Position numbers and translations under genes: made by a program. From Corylus avellana (lineage: Eukaryota; Streptophyta; Magnoliopsida; Fagales; Betulaceae), in NCBI RefSeq assembly GCF_901000735.1, contig NC_081551.1:20426545-20490544 (forward strand): 64,000 nucleotides of DNA. The letters are read 5' to 3'. This document shows, in pieces, positions 24,334-36,382 of this stretch (its first letter is position 1; each line of letters starts with the position of its first letter). The notes beneath the pieces are model-generated. The model was not told the origin of the DNA. It saw nothing but the letters and a program-made list of their open reading frames with translations, and did no database searches.

Positions 24334-25107
24334 CAGTGGCGGATATACATGGGGCAACTTGGGGGCGGGCGCCCCTGGTTTAAAAAAAAATAATAATAAA
24401 ATTTATTAAGTATTTTTCAGTCAGAATTTAAAAGGCGCCTCTGGTAAAAAATTTACCAGAGCGTCCCTAGCCTTCTTTTTGTCATTCAAACGGTAGAAGT
24501 GGAGAAAGGAGGCTATTTTTTTATTAAGGAGAAAGAGAGAATAAAGTTATATTTTAATAGGGGAGAGATAATAGATAATAGTTTATTTTTAAAAATGAGA
24601 TAGTGGGTGAATTTTATAGTGTTTTTGGTACACATAGTTTATAGATAAATGTGGGTTTTTTTTTTTTTTGTTGCTGAATTTAGACTCTAGTCTCTTTTAT
24701 GTAGACTCTAATCTTTAATGTGATTTATGTTTTAGGATTTGAGGTTTTTTTTAAAAGAAATAGCCGTATGCTAATAATCCATTAAAAGGTACTCATTTTT
24801 CTTAGACACTACTAGTCATTTAATTGTGCTTAGCTTATTTCGGAAGTAATTTAAATTATTATGTATTTGTGACGTCGGTAGATGAAGATTTTTAATAATT
24901 ACATTGCTTTTTGTTTTTTTTTTTTTGGTTGGGTAATTTGATAAGTTTGATTTGATTCCTAATACATATATTATGGTATAATTTATTTTTTGATTTTATT
25001 TACTATATTATAATAAAAATATAATACATAAAGAGAAGAAAAAAAATTACCATTGTGTTTATTTTTTTGCCCCTGTTGAATTATCTTTTTTCTTAGATCC
25101 GCCACTG
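24334..25107. mobile_element. non-autonomous hAT element 1
   Basis: The 774-bp element starts CAGTGGCGGAT and ends ATCCGCCACTG, perfect 11-bp inverted termini typical of a common plant hAT group. The left flank TTGAATAT (24326-24333) matches the right flank TTGAATA- at 25108-25114; the eighth base now lies beyond the second element. No transposase ORF remains. Confidence 0.85.
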
Positions 25108-25114
25108 TTGAATA

Positions 25115-25862
25115 CAGGGGCGGACCCAGGCTTGGGGTTGGGGGGACGAATGTCCCCCCAAAATTTTACAAATTTTCATAAATTTCCTTCAAATATACCA
25201 ATTTTATAAATTTGTCTCCCCAAAAATCATATATTTGTCCCCCCAAAATATTATTTGTGTCCCTTTTAATTATTATTTTTTAGTTTTGCCCCCAAAAAAA
25301 AAAAAATTACTTGTGTCCCCTTTAAAATTTTTTAATTTATTATCATTATTATTATTATTATTTTAATTTTGCCCCCTCTTTCAACATAAAAACACCTAAA
25401 ATACCCAATTCATTTAGTTTCCCTCTATATTCTAGTTCACTTCTAATCAAAAACTTAATTTGGTTTTGGACCCTCATTGAATATGTGAAAGAAAAAGTTA
25501 CACAGTTTTAGTTCTTTGAGTGGCTTCTAACCAGCAGTCAATTTTTTGAGTGGTTATTTTGAGTCATTTAGGTTTATAATATTTGTTTTGACATCACAAG
25601 TTAAATGGTTTTATAATTTATAATTGCAATTTTTTTTTTCTTAAGCTGTTAATTTGCTAGTTGTTTATACTACTGTGTATTTGCGATGACATGAGATTAA
25701 ATGTAAGACTTCTATGCTTTATTTTATATAAACACGCACAAACACATATAAAAAAATTATATGTATCTATGTGATTTTGTATCTATATAAGTCGGTCCAT
25801 CTATCCAACCAAAAAAAAAAAAAATTCGTCCCCCCACACTACAAATCCTAGTTCCGCCCCTG
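25115..25862. mobile_element. non-autonomous hAT element 2, inserted at the edge of element 1
   Basis: The 748-bp element starts CAGGGGCGGACCCAGG and ends CCTAGTTCCGCCCCTG. A perfect 8-bp duplication GTTGAATA flanks it (25107-25114 and 25863-25870). The left copy includes the last G of hAT element 1, so element 2 jumped exactly into that element's target-site junction. Internal sequence is rich in CCCCCAAAA blocks and has no ORF. Confidence 0.9.
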
Positions 25863-25879
25863 GTTGAATACGAACACGT

Positions 25880-26740
25880 GTTATAAATATATATATATTA
25901 AAAAACAACAACAATTAATATAAGTTTGGCAGAGTGGAGAATTTTTTCCCCGAGCTCATATGGTGCTGGAGAAGAAGGTGAGGCTGATATCTGCCGAAAG
26001 ATCGTTTTCAAGACACATGGATGATCGGGAAATGTTGGTGTCTGTTTCATTGATTGACCTTTGGTTGGAACCTGGAGCCGCCATTGATGGTGTAATTACT
26101 CCAAAACAACTCTTTTCAATCCGTATATGGTATAAACAACCAAAAGAATACATTTGCATATGAAAGAAAATAAATAAATACAAACACCCCACTCCAACAA
26201 GCCTCTTCCCTTCTATAATGGGGATAAGATAACCCCAGTTCCAGCACTCTGTAGCAGCAGCAGCAGCAGCAGCATCTGCTCTTTGATATGATTGATTGTA
26301 TTCCCTATGCTCCCCTCCCTTCCTACCATTCTACTTTTCTCTTTTCTTTTTACTGCCACGAACCAAACAGCCCCTTCAAGTTTCAAGATTTGAAAAAGTT
26401 TCATTTATTCTGTCGATTTATACCCTTTGTTAAAATAATAAGAGACTAATTACTTTATTTGATCAATGCATCAAAAAATATATATAAGGAAGGTTAGATA
26501 TTTGCATGTCGCCTAGTTTTTTATTTTTAAAGCATATATAAATAGTCTCTTTTGGTCAGAATTGATTCTATTTGTCTACTTATAATTATAAAAACTTATT
26601 ACAAAAACAATTGCTAAAAGTTGGAATATTATACTTATCCACTCTCTTCTTTCCCTTTTTTTTTCCTAGACATGTGATGTACATTATTATTTGGGATATG
26701 GTTAGATGAAGCATTTGAAATATTTAATTTATATTATTGA
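25880..26740. other. intergenic, unassigned ORF pair, no gene called
   Basis: Overlapping ORFs of 67-78 codons lie on both strands at about 25956-26192, in a stretch of better codon complexity than the surroundings. I recognise no domain and cannot choose a strand. A (CAG)n run is at 26250-26273. Confidence 0.35.
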
Positions 26741-26939
26741 TATGCTTATATGATAATTAACACCCAACCATACACAGTAGTACTGTTGAATATTCCATTA
26801 GTACTATGTTATTTCATATATTTTTGTCTCAATTATATTGTTCTTATCAATTGCTTATAAGACCCTAATTAACCTCATGTTGCGAGAGCCCATACAACAA
26901 TATATTTGATTTGAGAATAGAAAAACAAAAGATAAAAAT

Positions 26940-27600
26940 TAAGGCCCTGTTTTGTTTGGGAAATAGACTCTTAGAATGGACTAACTAATTCAAGGTATAA
27001 CTATTCATTTGTTTGGTAACATACTATTCCTGAAATAGTTTATTCCCATGAAACTACTAATCTCATACACACAGGATTAACCAAACCACTAAAAAATGAG
27101 TGGCTTAACTAATCTTTAAGGAATGAAGTACATTTTTAAAAAATACCCATATAATTATTATTTTTTAAAATTTTAAACTATAAAAAAAAAAAAAGAGTGG
27201 CTTAGCTAATCCTTAAGGAATGGAATACATTTTTTTAAAATACCCATATAAATTTGTTTAATTTTAAACTGAAAACAAAATTAACAAAAAATGAAAAATA
27301 AAGAGGGTGGCTTGACCACCCATTGAGGTGGTCGGCTACCCACAGAAGAGGTTGGGGGTGGTCGCACCACCCCCAGACGCCTCAGGGGACCATCCCTGTG
27401 GCTTATCGGGGTGGCCGAGAGCTGTCTTTATTTTAAGTTTTTTTTTTTTTAATATGAGTGAAAAAAAAAAATCTGGCATTTTTCGTAATTTTGATTCAAT
27501 TTCAATTTATGCATGTATGTTATTATCAGACTAAGAAATAAGAATAGCTATTCTATTCCAGAATCTTCTATTCCTAGTAGTAACTACTCATTTTCCAAAG
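26940..27600. mobile_element. probable MITE-like repeat inside the duplicated segment
   Basis: It begins GGCCCTGTTTTGTTTGGGAAA, a type of start common in plant non-autonomous DNA elements, and holds a GGTGGC-rich palindromic block at 27305-27420. The other end is not sharply defined. The same repeat is present in copy B (33970-34625). Confidence 0.4.
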
Positions 27601-28516
27601 TTTTGTTTAGCTTTTTATTTCTGCTTTGCCATACAAACACAAAATATTCAAAATTCTTTTTACTTTTATGTTATATTAAAATATATTTTAAAGTTAAAAA
27701 TAAAAAACACTCTCCAAAACACGTTACCTTAACGATCGAGAAGGCTCCTCTTGTGCTAGACTTGCGTGTTTGGTCTAACCCAGAAATGGAAAGGTTGGAA
27801 GCATGACCTATAAGAATAAGAAAGGGGCTATTATTATTACATTTAAAAGTAATACCGGCTGACCCTTAGAATTTCCAACAAGTTGACATAAAGAAGAATA
27901 CCCTAAACTACAATATAATAATTATTATTATCTCTCCCACTGCTTATGGAGCAGATTTTCAGATTTTCTGGCCTATAATGAGGAAGACAATGTTATAAAA
28001 ATTAGGTGAGTGGAATGGTTGTTTTGTCGTTCAATTAAAACATGACAGTGGTAAGTATAACCGATAAGGTGGTGGGGTAAATGACTAATGACAGAAAGCT
28101 ATGTCTTAGATTGTAAACCAAGATTACAAATTTACAAATCCATGCAGTGAATTCTGTACAGGATGTCCCACCTGTGCCGCCGGTGATCCTGACTAAATAT
28201 TTATTTTTCTTCTTAATGTGTTTTATCATGTCATAAAAAAACGTTAAGTGTGTTTAAATTATTCGTTAATATTTTTATTTTTGAAAGAAATTAAAGACAA
28301 AAAAATTAGAAAACGATAACAAACGGAGTCCGAGTTCGAGATAAAAATGTTACGATATTAAATATTGTTGATCATGTGTATATTTCTATTCACTGTTATG
28401 CATGTGATCACAACTTGATGCATTTGGCAGTTGAGTATTTGAGTTTTAATTTATTGAATCTCAAAGGCTAGAGTCGGGGACAGAACTAGAAATTAATTTT
28501 AAGGGGTTGAATCGTA

Positions 28517-28574
28517 TTTCTATTAGAGGTTTTTTTTTTTTTTTTGAAAGGGTAAAATAATTTCTATTAGAGGT
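28517..28574 (-). mobile_element. minimal retro-insertion (poly(A) plus ~15 bp) with 14-bp target duplication
   Basis: A 30-bp insert made of a T-run followed by GAAAGGGTAAAATAA lies between two perfect copies of TTTCTATTAGAGGT (28517-28530 and 28561-28574). This is the signature of an extremely 5'-truncated LINE or SINE integration on the minus strand. The homologous site in copy B (35525-35581) has the same insertion with one changed base in a repeat. Confidence 0.75.
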
Positions 28575-29311
28575 ATTAAGAGCTAGAGGGAGACGAAGAA
28601 AATAAATGATGGCAGTCATTCGAAGCTAAATCTATCTTTATTGTTTAACTAACAACTACCAACTAACAATAAAGTCAAGTTAACTCTCATTTTACAAATA
28701 TAGTGACCATAATAACCATAAAATGGCTCGAAATATATTAAAAATAAAAAGGAATAAGATCCCTTCTAATTATTTTTACTTCATTTGAATTTGATAATAT
28801 TTATTTAATTATATTTGAATGGTATTTTTATATTTTTATTTTTTAAAAGGACACAAATACCCCTCCAAATATAAATTATTCAGTTAAAAATAAAATGGAA
28901 AGATACTAATTCAACATAAATCTCCTTGCTTCAAAAAATACGACCAACATTGCTTCAAAAAATTCTCATCGGCCTATCACGCGCTCCACCGCCCTCGTAA
29001 GACTAGGGGCGTCGCTTGGAAAAAAAAAGTCCAAAGGCAGGATCACCATACAACGCGGTCATCGTACACGTTTCAATTTCAAATAAGACGAAGCCACGTA
29101 GGATCCAAACAGGGGGCACGTAATTGAAATCTGCATTTGAAGGTTGCCACATGGGAATGGCTAAAACCGTTGTCTGGGCCTGCATCTAACAGGCAAGTAA
29201 CTGGGAAATTTCTGAGTATTTTAACCGCAGTGGAAATTTAAGCTCTCATGTTTTTAACCCAACCAGGGTTAACCCCAACCCAACCACGGTTAAGCCCCAC
29301 TCCCGTAGCAG

Positions 29312-29320
29312 TTTATAAAC
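29312..29320 (+). promoter_or_regulatory. TATA box of TZF gene 1
   Basis: TTTATAAAC lies 57 bp before the ATG at 29377, suiting transcription starting near 29345 and a short leader. An in-frame upstream ATG at 29248 precedes this box and is therefore unlikely to be used. Confidence 0.6.
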
Positions 29321-29376
29321 GTGCCCACCTTGCCGGTGATTCAGTAAACAATCAATCTCAAACCCCCTCTCCAAAG

Positions 29377-30558
29377 ATGATGCTCGGAGAGCAACATCGT
29401 CCGAATCCCACGGTCCACGTCCCTCCGTGGACACTCCAAGATGATCCAGCGGCCGATTTGTACTCCTCTTACGCTTTAACCCCCCTCTCCGCGAACTCCG
29501 ACGGCAATGGCAACGGCAGCGGGGAGTACTCCCCTTATTATCTCCAGGAAGCCCTAACCGCGCTCCAGCGTTACTTGCCCTCCAACGGAAGCCCCGAGAT
29601 GGACTCGGACTCCGAAATAACGGGGTCGGACGCGCCGGTCGACGCGTACTCTTGCGACCATTTCCGGATGTTTGAGTTCAAGGTGAGGCGGTGCGCACGT
29701 GGAAGGTCACATGACTGGACCGAGTGTCCGTACGCCCACCCAGGTGAGAAGGCCCGCCGCAGAGACCCGAGAAAGTATCACTATTCCGGTACGGCGTGCC
29801 CCGATTTCCGAAAGGGCAACTGTAAGAAGGGCGACTCTTGCGAGTTTGCGCATGGCGTGTTCGAGTGCTGGCTCCACCCGGCTCGCTATCGCACGCAGCC
29901 ATGCAAGGACGGGACGAGCTGTCGCCGGAGGGTCTGTTTCTTTGCTCACACGACGGAGCAGCTCCGGGTTTTGCCTCAGCAGAGCCCGAGAAGCGTCGGA
30001 AGCTCGGTGAACTCAACCGAGTCGTACGACGGGTCGCCGATGAGGCAGGCGTTTGAGGCCTCCTGTGTCAAAACACTGCCTTTTCTGTCCACCCCATCGT
30101 CTGTTTCCCCGCCGGCGACCCCTCCGGCCGAGTCTCCGCCCATGTCGCCGATGACCCAGTCGCTGAGTCGTTCACTGGGTTCAAGTGCGATCAATGAAAT
30201 GGTGGTCTCGCTTCGGAATTTACAGCTCGGAAAGGTCAAGTCTTTGCCATCCTCCTGGAACGTTCCAATCGGGTCTCCCGTGTTTGGGTCCCCGAGAGGC
30301 TCCATCCTCCGACCCGGTTTCTGCAGCGTGCCTACGACCCCGACCCGGGCCGCCCCTGCCCGTCCTGGAATCGGGTACCATGATATCTGGGACCAGTGTT
30401 GCGAGGAGGAACCGGCGATGGAGAGGGTCGAGTCCGGGCGGGATCTGCGTACTAAGATGTTTGAGAAGCTGAGCAAAGAGAACTCCTTGGGTCGGGCCGA
30501 CCCGAACCCGTCGACCGGTGCTCCGGATGTGGGTTGGGTCTCAGAGCTGGTGAAGTGA
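29377..30558 (+). CDS. arginine-rich tandem CCCH zinc-finger protein (RR-TZF, OZF1/OZF2-like)
   Basis: This intronless gene encodes 393 residues from ATG 29377. The start is chosen because MMLGE begins the family's conserved N-terminus and the longer ORF from 29248 would start before the TATA box. The order is: N-terminal HPTVHxPPW-like motif (residues 11-18), arginine-rich region (about 89-140, including [18 protein letters not shown]), CCCH finger 1 (C141-x7-C149-x5-C155-x3-H159), CCCH finger 2 (C176-x5-C182-x4-C187-x3-H191), Ser/Pro-rich linker, a leucine-rich SLRNLQL stretch that could act as an export signal, and the conserved C-terminal [15 protein letters not shown] motif. Arabidopsis relatives (AtTZF2/OZF2, AtTZF3/OZF1) act in ABA, oxidative and salt stress and associate with cytoplasmic RNA granules; function here is inferred. 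The gene is much more GC-rich than its surroundings. It has a near-identical partner at 36383. Confidence 0.95.
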   Translation: MMLGEQHRPNPTVHVPPWTLQDDPAADLYSSYALTPLSANSDGNGNGSGEYSPYYLQEALTALQRYLPSNGSPEMDSDSEITGSDAPVDAYSCDHFRMFEFKVRRCARGRSHDWTECPYAHPGEKARRRDPRKYHYSGTACPDFRKGNCKKGDSCEFAHGVFECWLHPARYRTQPCKDGTSCRRRVCFFAHTTEQLRVLPQQSPRSVGSSVNSTESYDGSPMRQAFEASCVKTLPFLSTPSSVSPPATPPAESPPMSPMTQSLSRSLGSSAINEMVVSLRNLQLGKVKSLPSSWNVPIGSPVFGSPRGSILRPGFCSVPTTPTRAAPARPGIGYHDIWDQCCEEEPAMERVESGRDLRTKMFEKLSKENSLGRADPNPSTGAPDVGWVSELVK

Positions 30559-31308
30559 GCAGCAGCCCAATGAATCGGGACACGTGGGTGGTTGAGATAA
30601 TCCCCGATGATTTCTTTTGCTAAAGATCTTTGATTCTATTTTGGTGACTTTATTTTGTTCCTTCTCTCACACTGTGAATAGTGTCTGAAGCAAAGTGAGA
30701 GGACGGCTCTAGAATTTGATTTTGGAAGCAACAACTCGAAGATTCTGTGTATATATTTAATATTATCAGATGGTATGGGGGTGAAGAGTAGAATCTCTTT
30801 TTTGGGGGCCTGAGAACTCGGCAGAAGACATTAGAAGATTGTTAAGCAAGCAAGCAACGAAAACAAAAAAAAAAAAAAGGACTTTTTTTTTTGTATAGGT
30901 CGCAGTGGATCATTCCCTTTTTCTTTCTGTTAATTATTGCTGTGTTTCTTCTCATTATCACCATCCTACTTACTGATCCTGAATCTTGATCCTTGTAAAT
31001 ATTATTTCTTAGCATGTATTTGGTCTTATCCTAATGCAATTATTAATGTATTGTATATTTTTCATCATTGAATTTGGTTTTTTTTTTTTTTTTTTTTTGG
31101 GTGCCTGGAGCTCTGTTTGTAGATGGATCTGTGCTTGGTTGCCATTAATGGATCTTTCTCCAAATTGCATTCTGATTCTTGGGTTGGGGAAAATCTGCAG
31201 AGAAATCCTCTCAATAGCCAGATTGCTGATGCTATCTGTCTCCCCTATGTTTTTTCAATTGTTATCTGTTCTTCATTTTGGGATCATGTGTGTTGTATTA
31301 TTTTGGGG
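30559..31308. other. 3' flank of TZF gene 1
   Basis: Stop codon TGA at 30556-30558 is followed by likely 3' UTR. ORFs in 31034-31350 appear in both copies only because the whole segment is duplicated; they show no family resemblance. Confidence 0.5.
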
Positions 31309-31470
31309 CACAGTTTCTCTATCTGGGTTGAATTGAAGTTCTGCATGTGAGAAGTAAATCCTTTTCTAATAAGACTTATTCAAAGAGGACACAGTTTCTC
31401 TATCTGGGTTGAATTGAAGTTCTGCATGTGAGAAGTAAATCCTTTTCTAATAAGACTTATTCAAAGAGGA
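31309..31470. repeat. perfect 81-bp tandem duplication (copy A)
   Basis: The 81-bp unit starting CACAGTTTCTCTATCTGGG at 31309 is repeated exactly at 31390. The same duplication is in copy B (38318-38479), so it predates the 6.4-kb duplication or allelic split. Confidence 0.95.
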
Positions 31471-33157
31471 CTTATTCATAACAATTTTATATATATATAT
31501 ATACATATATATAAGGGTTATTTGGGTTATTAAATATATGAATAATTTTAAAAGTTCTTTTTATCTTTCGAATTAAGTAATTGACATTGTAAGACATAAA
31601 TGACGTATCTAATGGTGTAAATAATAACATTGTAAGTCTTGTCCCATGACGTAAGTAACGTATTTAATGGTGTAAAAAATAACATTATTGTATGTCATAT
31701 CAGCATACTATAATTAGAGCCCATAACAAAAACTTTTTTCTTTTTTTCATAAAAGAAAGTGTAAAACCGTCTATTATTTTGCATGCTGATTAGGGTAGGT
31801 TAGATTGACTATCAATAGTCAACCATCAATGGATGTCCTTGTTTAAGGGGACACTGGGGGATTAGGTTGAAGAGTGAAATTTGGTTTGTGATATAAAGTG
31901 CTTGGGATATATAGTTGGGGATTTATTTTTCACCATAAAGTCCTTTCATTGCCTTGGCAGAGTCCGAATAATTTAAGGCAAACTTTCAGATCTTTGTGGG
32001 ACACAGTTGGAATTTTGAGCAGCGGAGAAAGAAGTATATCTGACAACCGGAAATAATGGTAGTAGGGCATATAGACCATATTGAGGGAAAGGAAAATTTG
32101 GTCTGACAAAGAAAAAAAAAAATCATTTGTGTGGCTCAACTTTGCCTTTGCCTCTGATTTGACCCTTCCAACACGCAACATCATGAGTCTTCCCTCTCTT
32201 TTGATCTCAGCTGTTCAAGTGCTTGGAGTTTCTTTTGATGATGTGTACCCCCTAAACTCTCCACCGTTGGATTTCCTTAGATTGTAATATTGATGAGATA
32301 TATAGGCCCCCTACTTTCAATGTGTTCAGTGTCATAATCTATTCTTGATAGGTATAGCTGCTTTGGTGGTGCATTATGTAATTGATGTACAAACAATGGC
32401 ATTTTTTTTTTTTTTCTAACTGCTGATAACCGGATTTAAGTGATAATAACTTCACATTAACAACTATTTTGGACTATTCAGAAGGTCCATGGGTTCATAT
32501 GAAAGCCCATTAGCCCAAAGGCAGCCTCAATTCAGGTCTAAGGTTCGAATCCATCAAGTAGCATATGCGAGTTTTCTCTTTGCATATGCCCCATACGATA
32601 TTAATCTATATACTAACCTACTTATTAAAGACTTGATCAAAATAGATCATCGACTTTGTCTTAAATGTTGTACCTATTTTGAATCCATTCAGTAAGGGAG
32701 AGAACCGTTGGTGACAAAGTCCGAAAGGAATGAAATCAAGAGAATACACCACTTTTCATATTGGTTTCTTTTACCAAAGTCACTTGCCTAATTGAGCCCA
32801 CTTACCAACCGAAGACAAAAAAAAAACCCGATATAAAAGGTAAAGCGGTTCACATTACATGTTTACAAGCACTTTTACCATTATTGCTTACATTTTATGT
32901 TTATAGTTTTAGACCCCCAAACATTATTTTTCCAGTTATGTGCTTGCATATAGTTGTCAATAACCCTTAATGACCTTAAGGTTTGTGTGTGAATTGAGTG
33001 CTTACGGGAATTTGAGCACTAAGAGTTTGTCTATAATTGAGGTTTAGTGTGAATTAATGTCAATTGTAACTAGCAATATGATAATTGTTTTAAAAGCATG
33101 AATATGTACTTGACTGAGTCGAGTATTTTGTGATGATATAGATTTATGAGTACTATT

Positions 33158-33670
33158 TAGGGGTGTCAAAAAATACCGGGGAACCGGAACCGGAACCGGA
33201 AAACCGGGAAACCGGAAAACCGGAAACCGGGAAACCGGGGTCCCGGTTCCGGTTCCGGTTTGAAAAATCTAAAAACCGGGTACCCCGGTTCCGGTACCGG
33301 TTTTTGGTACCCGGTTTTTACCGGGAATACCAGAACCGGGTTTCCATTTTATTTAATAATATTTATATATTATTATATTTATATATTAATATCTATATAT
33401 ATATTATATATTAATATTTTTTACACTTAGGTTTAGGTTTAGGGTATTTTAAAAAATTAAATTTTTATTTCTAAGGCCCAAATAGGCAAAAACAATGATT
33501 TTTTAGGATTTTTAGACTTTTTAAGGTTTATTTTTTAATTATTAACAAAGTCCTTTTAATTTAGACAAAGAAACTAATAGATTTTTTAAAAAATGGGCCA
33601 ACCTATAAAAAAAAAATTAGCTTATTTTAGGCCCAATACCTAAAATAAGCCCAAAAATCAATTTTTTAAA
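33158..33670. mobile_element. 5' part of a hAT-like element, cut off by the assembly gap
   Basis: The terminus TAGGGGTGTCAAAA abuts the end of the duplicated segment. Immediately inside is a dense array of ACCGGAA/TTCCGGT motifs in both orientations (33173-33345), then AT-rich sequence to the gap. Copy B lacks the element at the matching point (40171), so it is an insertion. The distal end and target duplication are lost in the N run. Confidence 0.65.
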
Positions 33671-33770
33671 NNNNNNNNNNNNNNNNNNNNNNNNNNNNNN
33701 NNNNNNNNNNNNNNNNNNNNNNNNNNNNNNNNNNNNNNNNNNNNNNNNNNNNNNNNNNNNNNNNNNNNNN
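33671..33770. other. assembly gap (100 N)
   Basis: Exactly 100 N, a conventional scaffold gap of unknown true size. It separates the truncated hAT-like element from the abrupt start of duplicated copy B. Confidence 0.99.
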
Positions 33771-36317
33771 TTATATGATAATTAACACCCAACCATACAC
33801 AGTAGTACTGTTGAATATTCCATTAGTACTATGTTATTTCATATATTTTTGTCTCAATTATATTGTTCTTATCAATTGCTTATAAAACCCTAATTAACCT
33901 CATGTTGCGAGAGCCCATACAACAATATATTTGATTTGAGAATAGAAAAACAAAAGATAAAAATTAAGGTCCTGTTTTGTTTGCGAAATAGACTCTTAGA
34001 ATGGACTAACTAATTCAAGGTATAACTATTCATTTGTTTGGTAACATACTATTCCTGAAATAGTTTATTCCCACGAAACTACTAATTTCATACACACAGG
34101 ATTAACCAAACCACTAAAAAATGAGTGGCTTAGCTAATCTTTAAGTAATGAAGTACATTTTTAAAAAATACCCATATAATTATTATTTTTTAAAATTTTA
34201 AACTATATAAAAAAAAAAGAGTGGCTTAGCTAATCCTTAAGGAATGGAATACATTTTTTTAAAATACCTATATAAATTTGTTTAATTTTAAACTGAAAAC
34301 AAAATTAACAAAAAATGAAAAATAAAGAGGGTGGCTTGACCCTCCATTGAGGTGATCGGTTACCCACATAAGAGGTCGGGGGTGGTCGTACCACCCCCAG
34401 ACGCCTCGGGGGACCACCCCTGTGGCTTATCGGGGTGGCCGAGGGGGCTGTCTTTATTTTAAGTTTTTTTTTAATGAGTGAAAAAAAAAATTGGCATTTT
34501 TCGTAATTTTGATTCAATTTCAATTTATGCATGTATGTTATTATCATACTAAAGAATAAGAATAACCATTCTATTCTAGAATCTTCTATTCCTAGTAGTA
34601 ACTACTCATTTTCCAAAGTTTTGTTTAGCTTTTTATTTCTGCTTTGCCATACAAACACAAAATATTCAAAATTCTTTTTACTTTTATATTATATTAAAAT
34701 ATATTTTAAAGTTAAAAATAAAAAACACTCTCCAAAACACGTTACCTTAACGATCGAGAAGGCTCCTCGCGTGTTTGGTCTAACCCAGAAATGGAAAGGT
34801 TGGAAGCATGACCTATATGAATAAGAAAGGGGCTATTATTATTACATTTAAAAGTAATACCGGCTGACCCTTAGAATTTCCAACAAGTTGACATAAAGAA
34901 GAATACCCTAAACTAAAATATAATAATAATTATTATTATCTCTCCCACTGCTTATGGAGCAGATTTTCAGATTTTCTGGCCTATAATGAGGAAGACAATG
35001 TTATAAAAATTAGGTGAGTGGAATGGTTGTTTTGTCGTTCAATTAAAACATGACAGTGGTAAGTATAGCCGATAAGGTGGTGGGGTAAATGACTAATGAC
35101 AGAAAGCTATGTCTTAGATTGTAAACCAAGATTACAAATTTACAAATCCATGCAGTGAATTCTGTACAGGATGTCCCACCTGTGCCGCCGGTGATCCTGA
35201 CTAAATATTTATTTTTCTTCTTAATGTGTTTTATCATGTCATAAAAAAACGTTTAGTGTGTTTAAATTGTTCGTTAATATTTTTATTTTTGAAAGAAATT
35301 AAAGACAAAAAAATTAGAAAACAATAACAAACGGAGTCCGAGTTCGGGATAAAAATGTTACGATATTAAATATTGTTGATCATGTGTATATTTCTATTCA
35401 CTGTTATGCATGTGATCACAACTTGATGCATTTGGCAGTTGAGTATTTGAGTTTTAATTTATTGAATCTCAAAGGCTAGAGTCGGGGACAGAACTAGAAA
35501 TTAATTTTAAGGGGTTGAATCGTATTTCTATTAGAGGTTTTTTTTTTTTTTTTAAAGGGTAAAATAATTTTTATTAGAGGTATTAAGAGCTAGAGGGAGA
35601 CGAAGAAAATAAATGATGGCAGTCATCCGAAGCTAAATCTATCTTTATTGTTTAACTAACAACTACCAACTAACAATAAAGTCAAGTTAACTCTCATTTT
35701 ACAAATATAGTGACCATAATAACCATAAAATGACTCGAAATATATTAAAAATAAAAGAGAATAGGATCTCTTTCAGTTATTTATAGTTTATTTGAATTTG
35801 ATAATATTTATTTAATTATATTTAAATGATATTTTTGTATTTTTATTTTTGAAAGGACACAAATACCCCTCCAAATATAAATTATTCGGTTAAAAATAAA
35901 ATGGAAAGATACTAATTCAACATAAATCTCCTTGCTTCAAAAAATACGACCAACATTGCTTCAAAAAATTCTCATCGGCCTATCACGCGCTCCACCGCCC
36001 TCGTAAGACTAGGGGCGTCGCTTGGAAAAAAAAAGTCCAAAGGCAGGATCACCATACACCGCGGTCATCGTACACGTTTCAATTTCAAATAAGACGAAGC
36101 CACGTAGGATCCAAACAGGGGGCACGTAATTGAAATCTGTATTTGAAGGTTGCCACATGGGAATGGCTAAAACCGTTGTCTGGGCCTGCATCTAACAGGC
36201 AAGTAACTGGGAAATTTCTGAGTATTTTAACCGCAGTGGAAATTTAAGCTCTCATGTTTTTAACCCAACCAGGGTTAACCCCAACCCAACCACGGTTAAG
36301 CCCCACTCCCGTAGCAG

Positions 36318-36326
36318 TTTATAAAC
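36318..36326 (+). promoter_or_regulatory. TATA box of TZF gene 2
   Basis: TTTATAAAC is identical in sequence and spacing to the box of copy A. The leader and proximal promoter are nearly unchanged. Confidence 0.55.
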
Positions 36327-36382
36327 GTGCCCACCTTGCCGGTGATTCAGTAAACAATCAATCTCAAACCCCCTCTCCAAAG

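Larger units (their letters stand above)
26746..33157. repeat. 6.4-kb duplicated segment, copy A (contains TZF gene 1)
   Basis: From 26746 the sequence is nearly identical to 33771 onward, in both genic and intergenic parts, with scattered substitutions and small indels. For example, an 11-bp stretch near 27750 and a 10-bp stretch near 31590 differ between copies, and 28740-28800 is more diverged. Homology ends abruptly at 33157, where copy A meets a hAT-like terminus while copy B continues into other sequence. Confidence 0.95.

Noticed and set aside
25956..26192. Small gene on either strand
   Set aside because: Both strands are open over the same stretch and neither product resembles a known family; no splice or promoter context.
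26250..26273. (CAG)n as a polyglutamine coding repeat
   Set aside because: The surrounding frames have no protein-family support; treated as a microsatellite.
29678..30476. Several long ORFs in other frames within the TZF genes
   Set aside because: They are out-of-frame shadows of GC-rich coding sequence and occur identically in both copies; no family resemblance.
31034..31350. 100- and 75-codon ORFs downstream of the TZF gene, present in both copies
   Set aside because: Conservation is explained by duplication of the whole 6.4-kb segment; they overlap each other in different frames in the likely 3' flank.
32489..32600. Possible tRNA or SINE because of a GGTTCGAATCC B-box match near 32542
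   Set aside because: No cloverleaf, no A box at the proper distance and no poly(A) or target duplication; the same sequence in copy B (39504) is only the duplicated segment.
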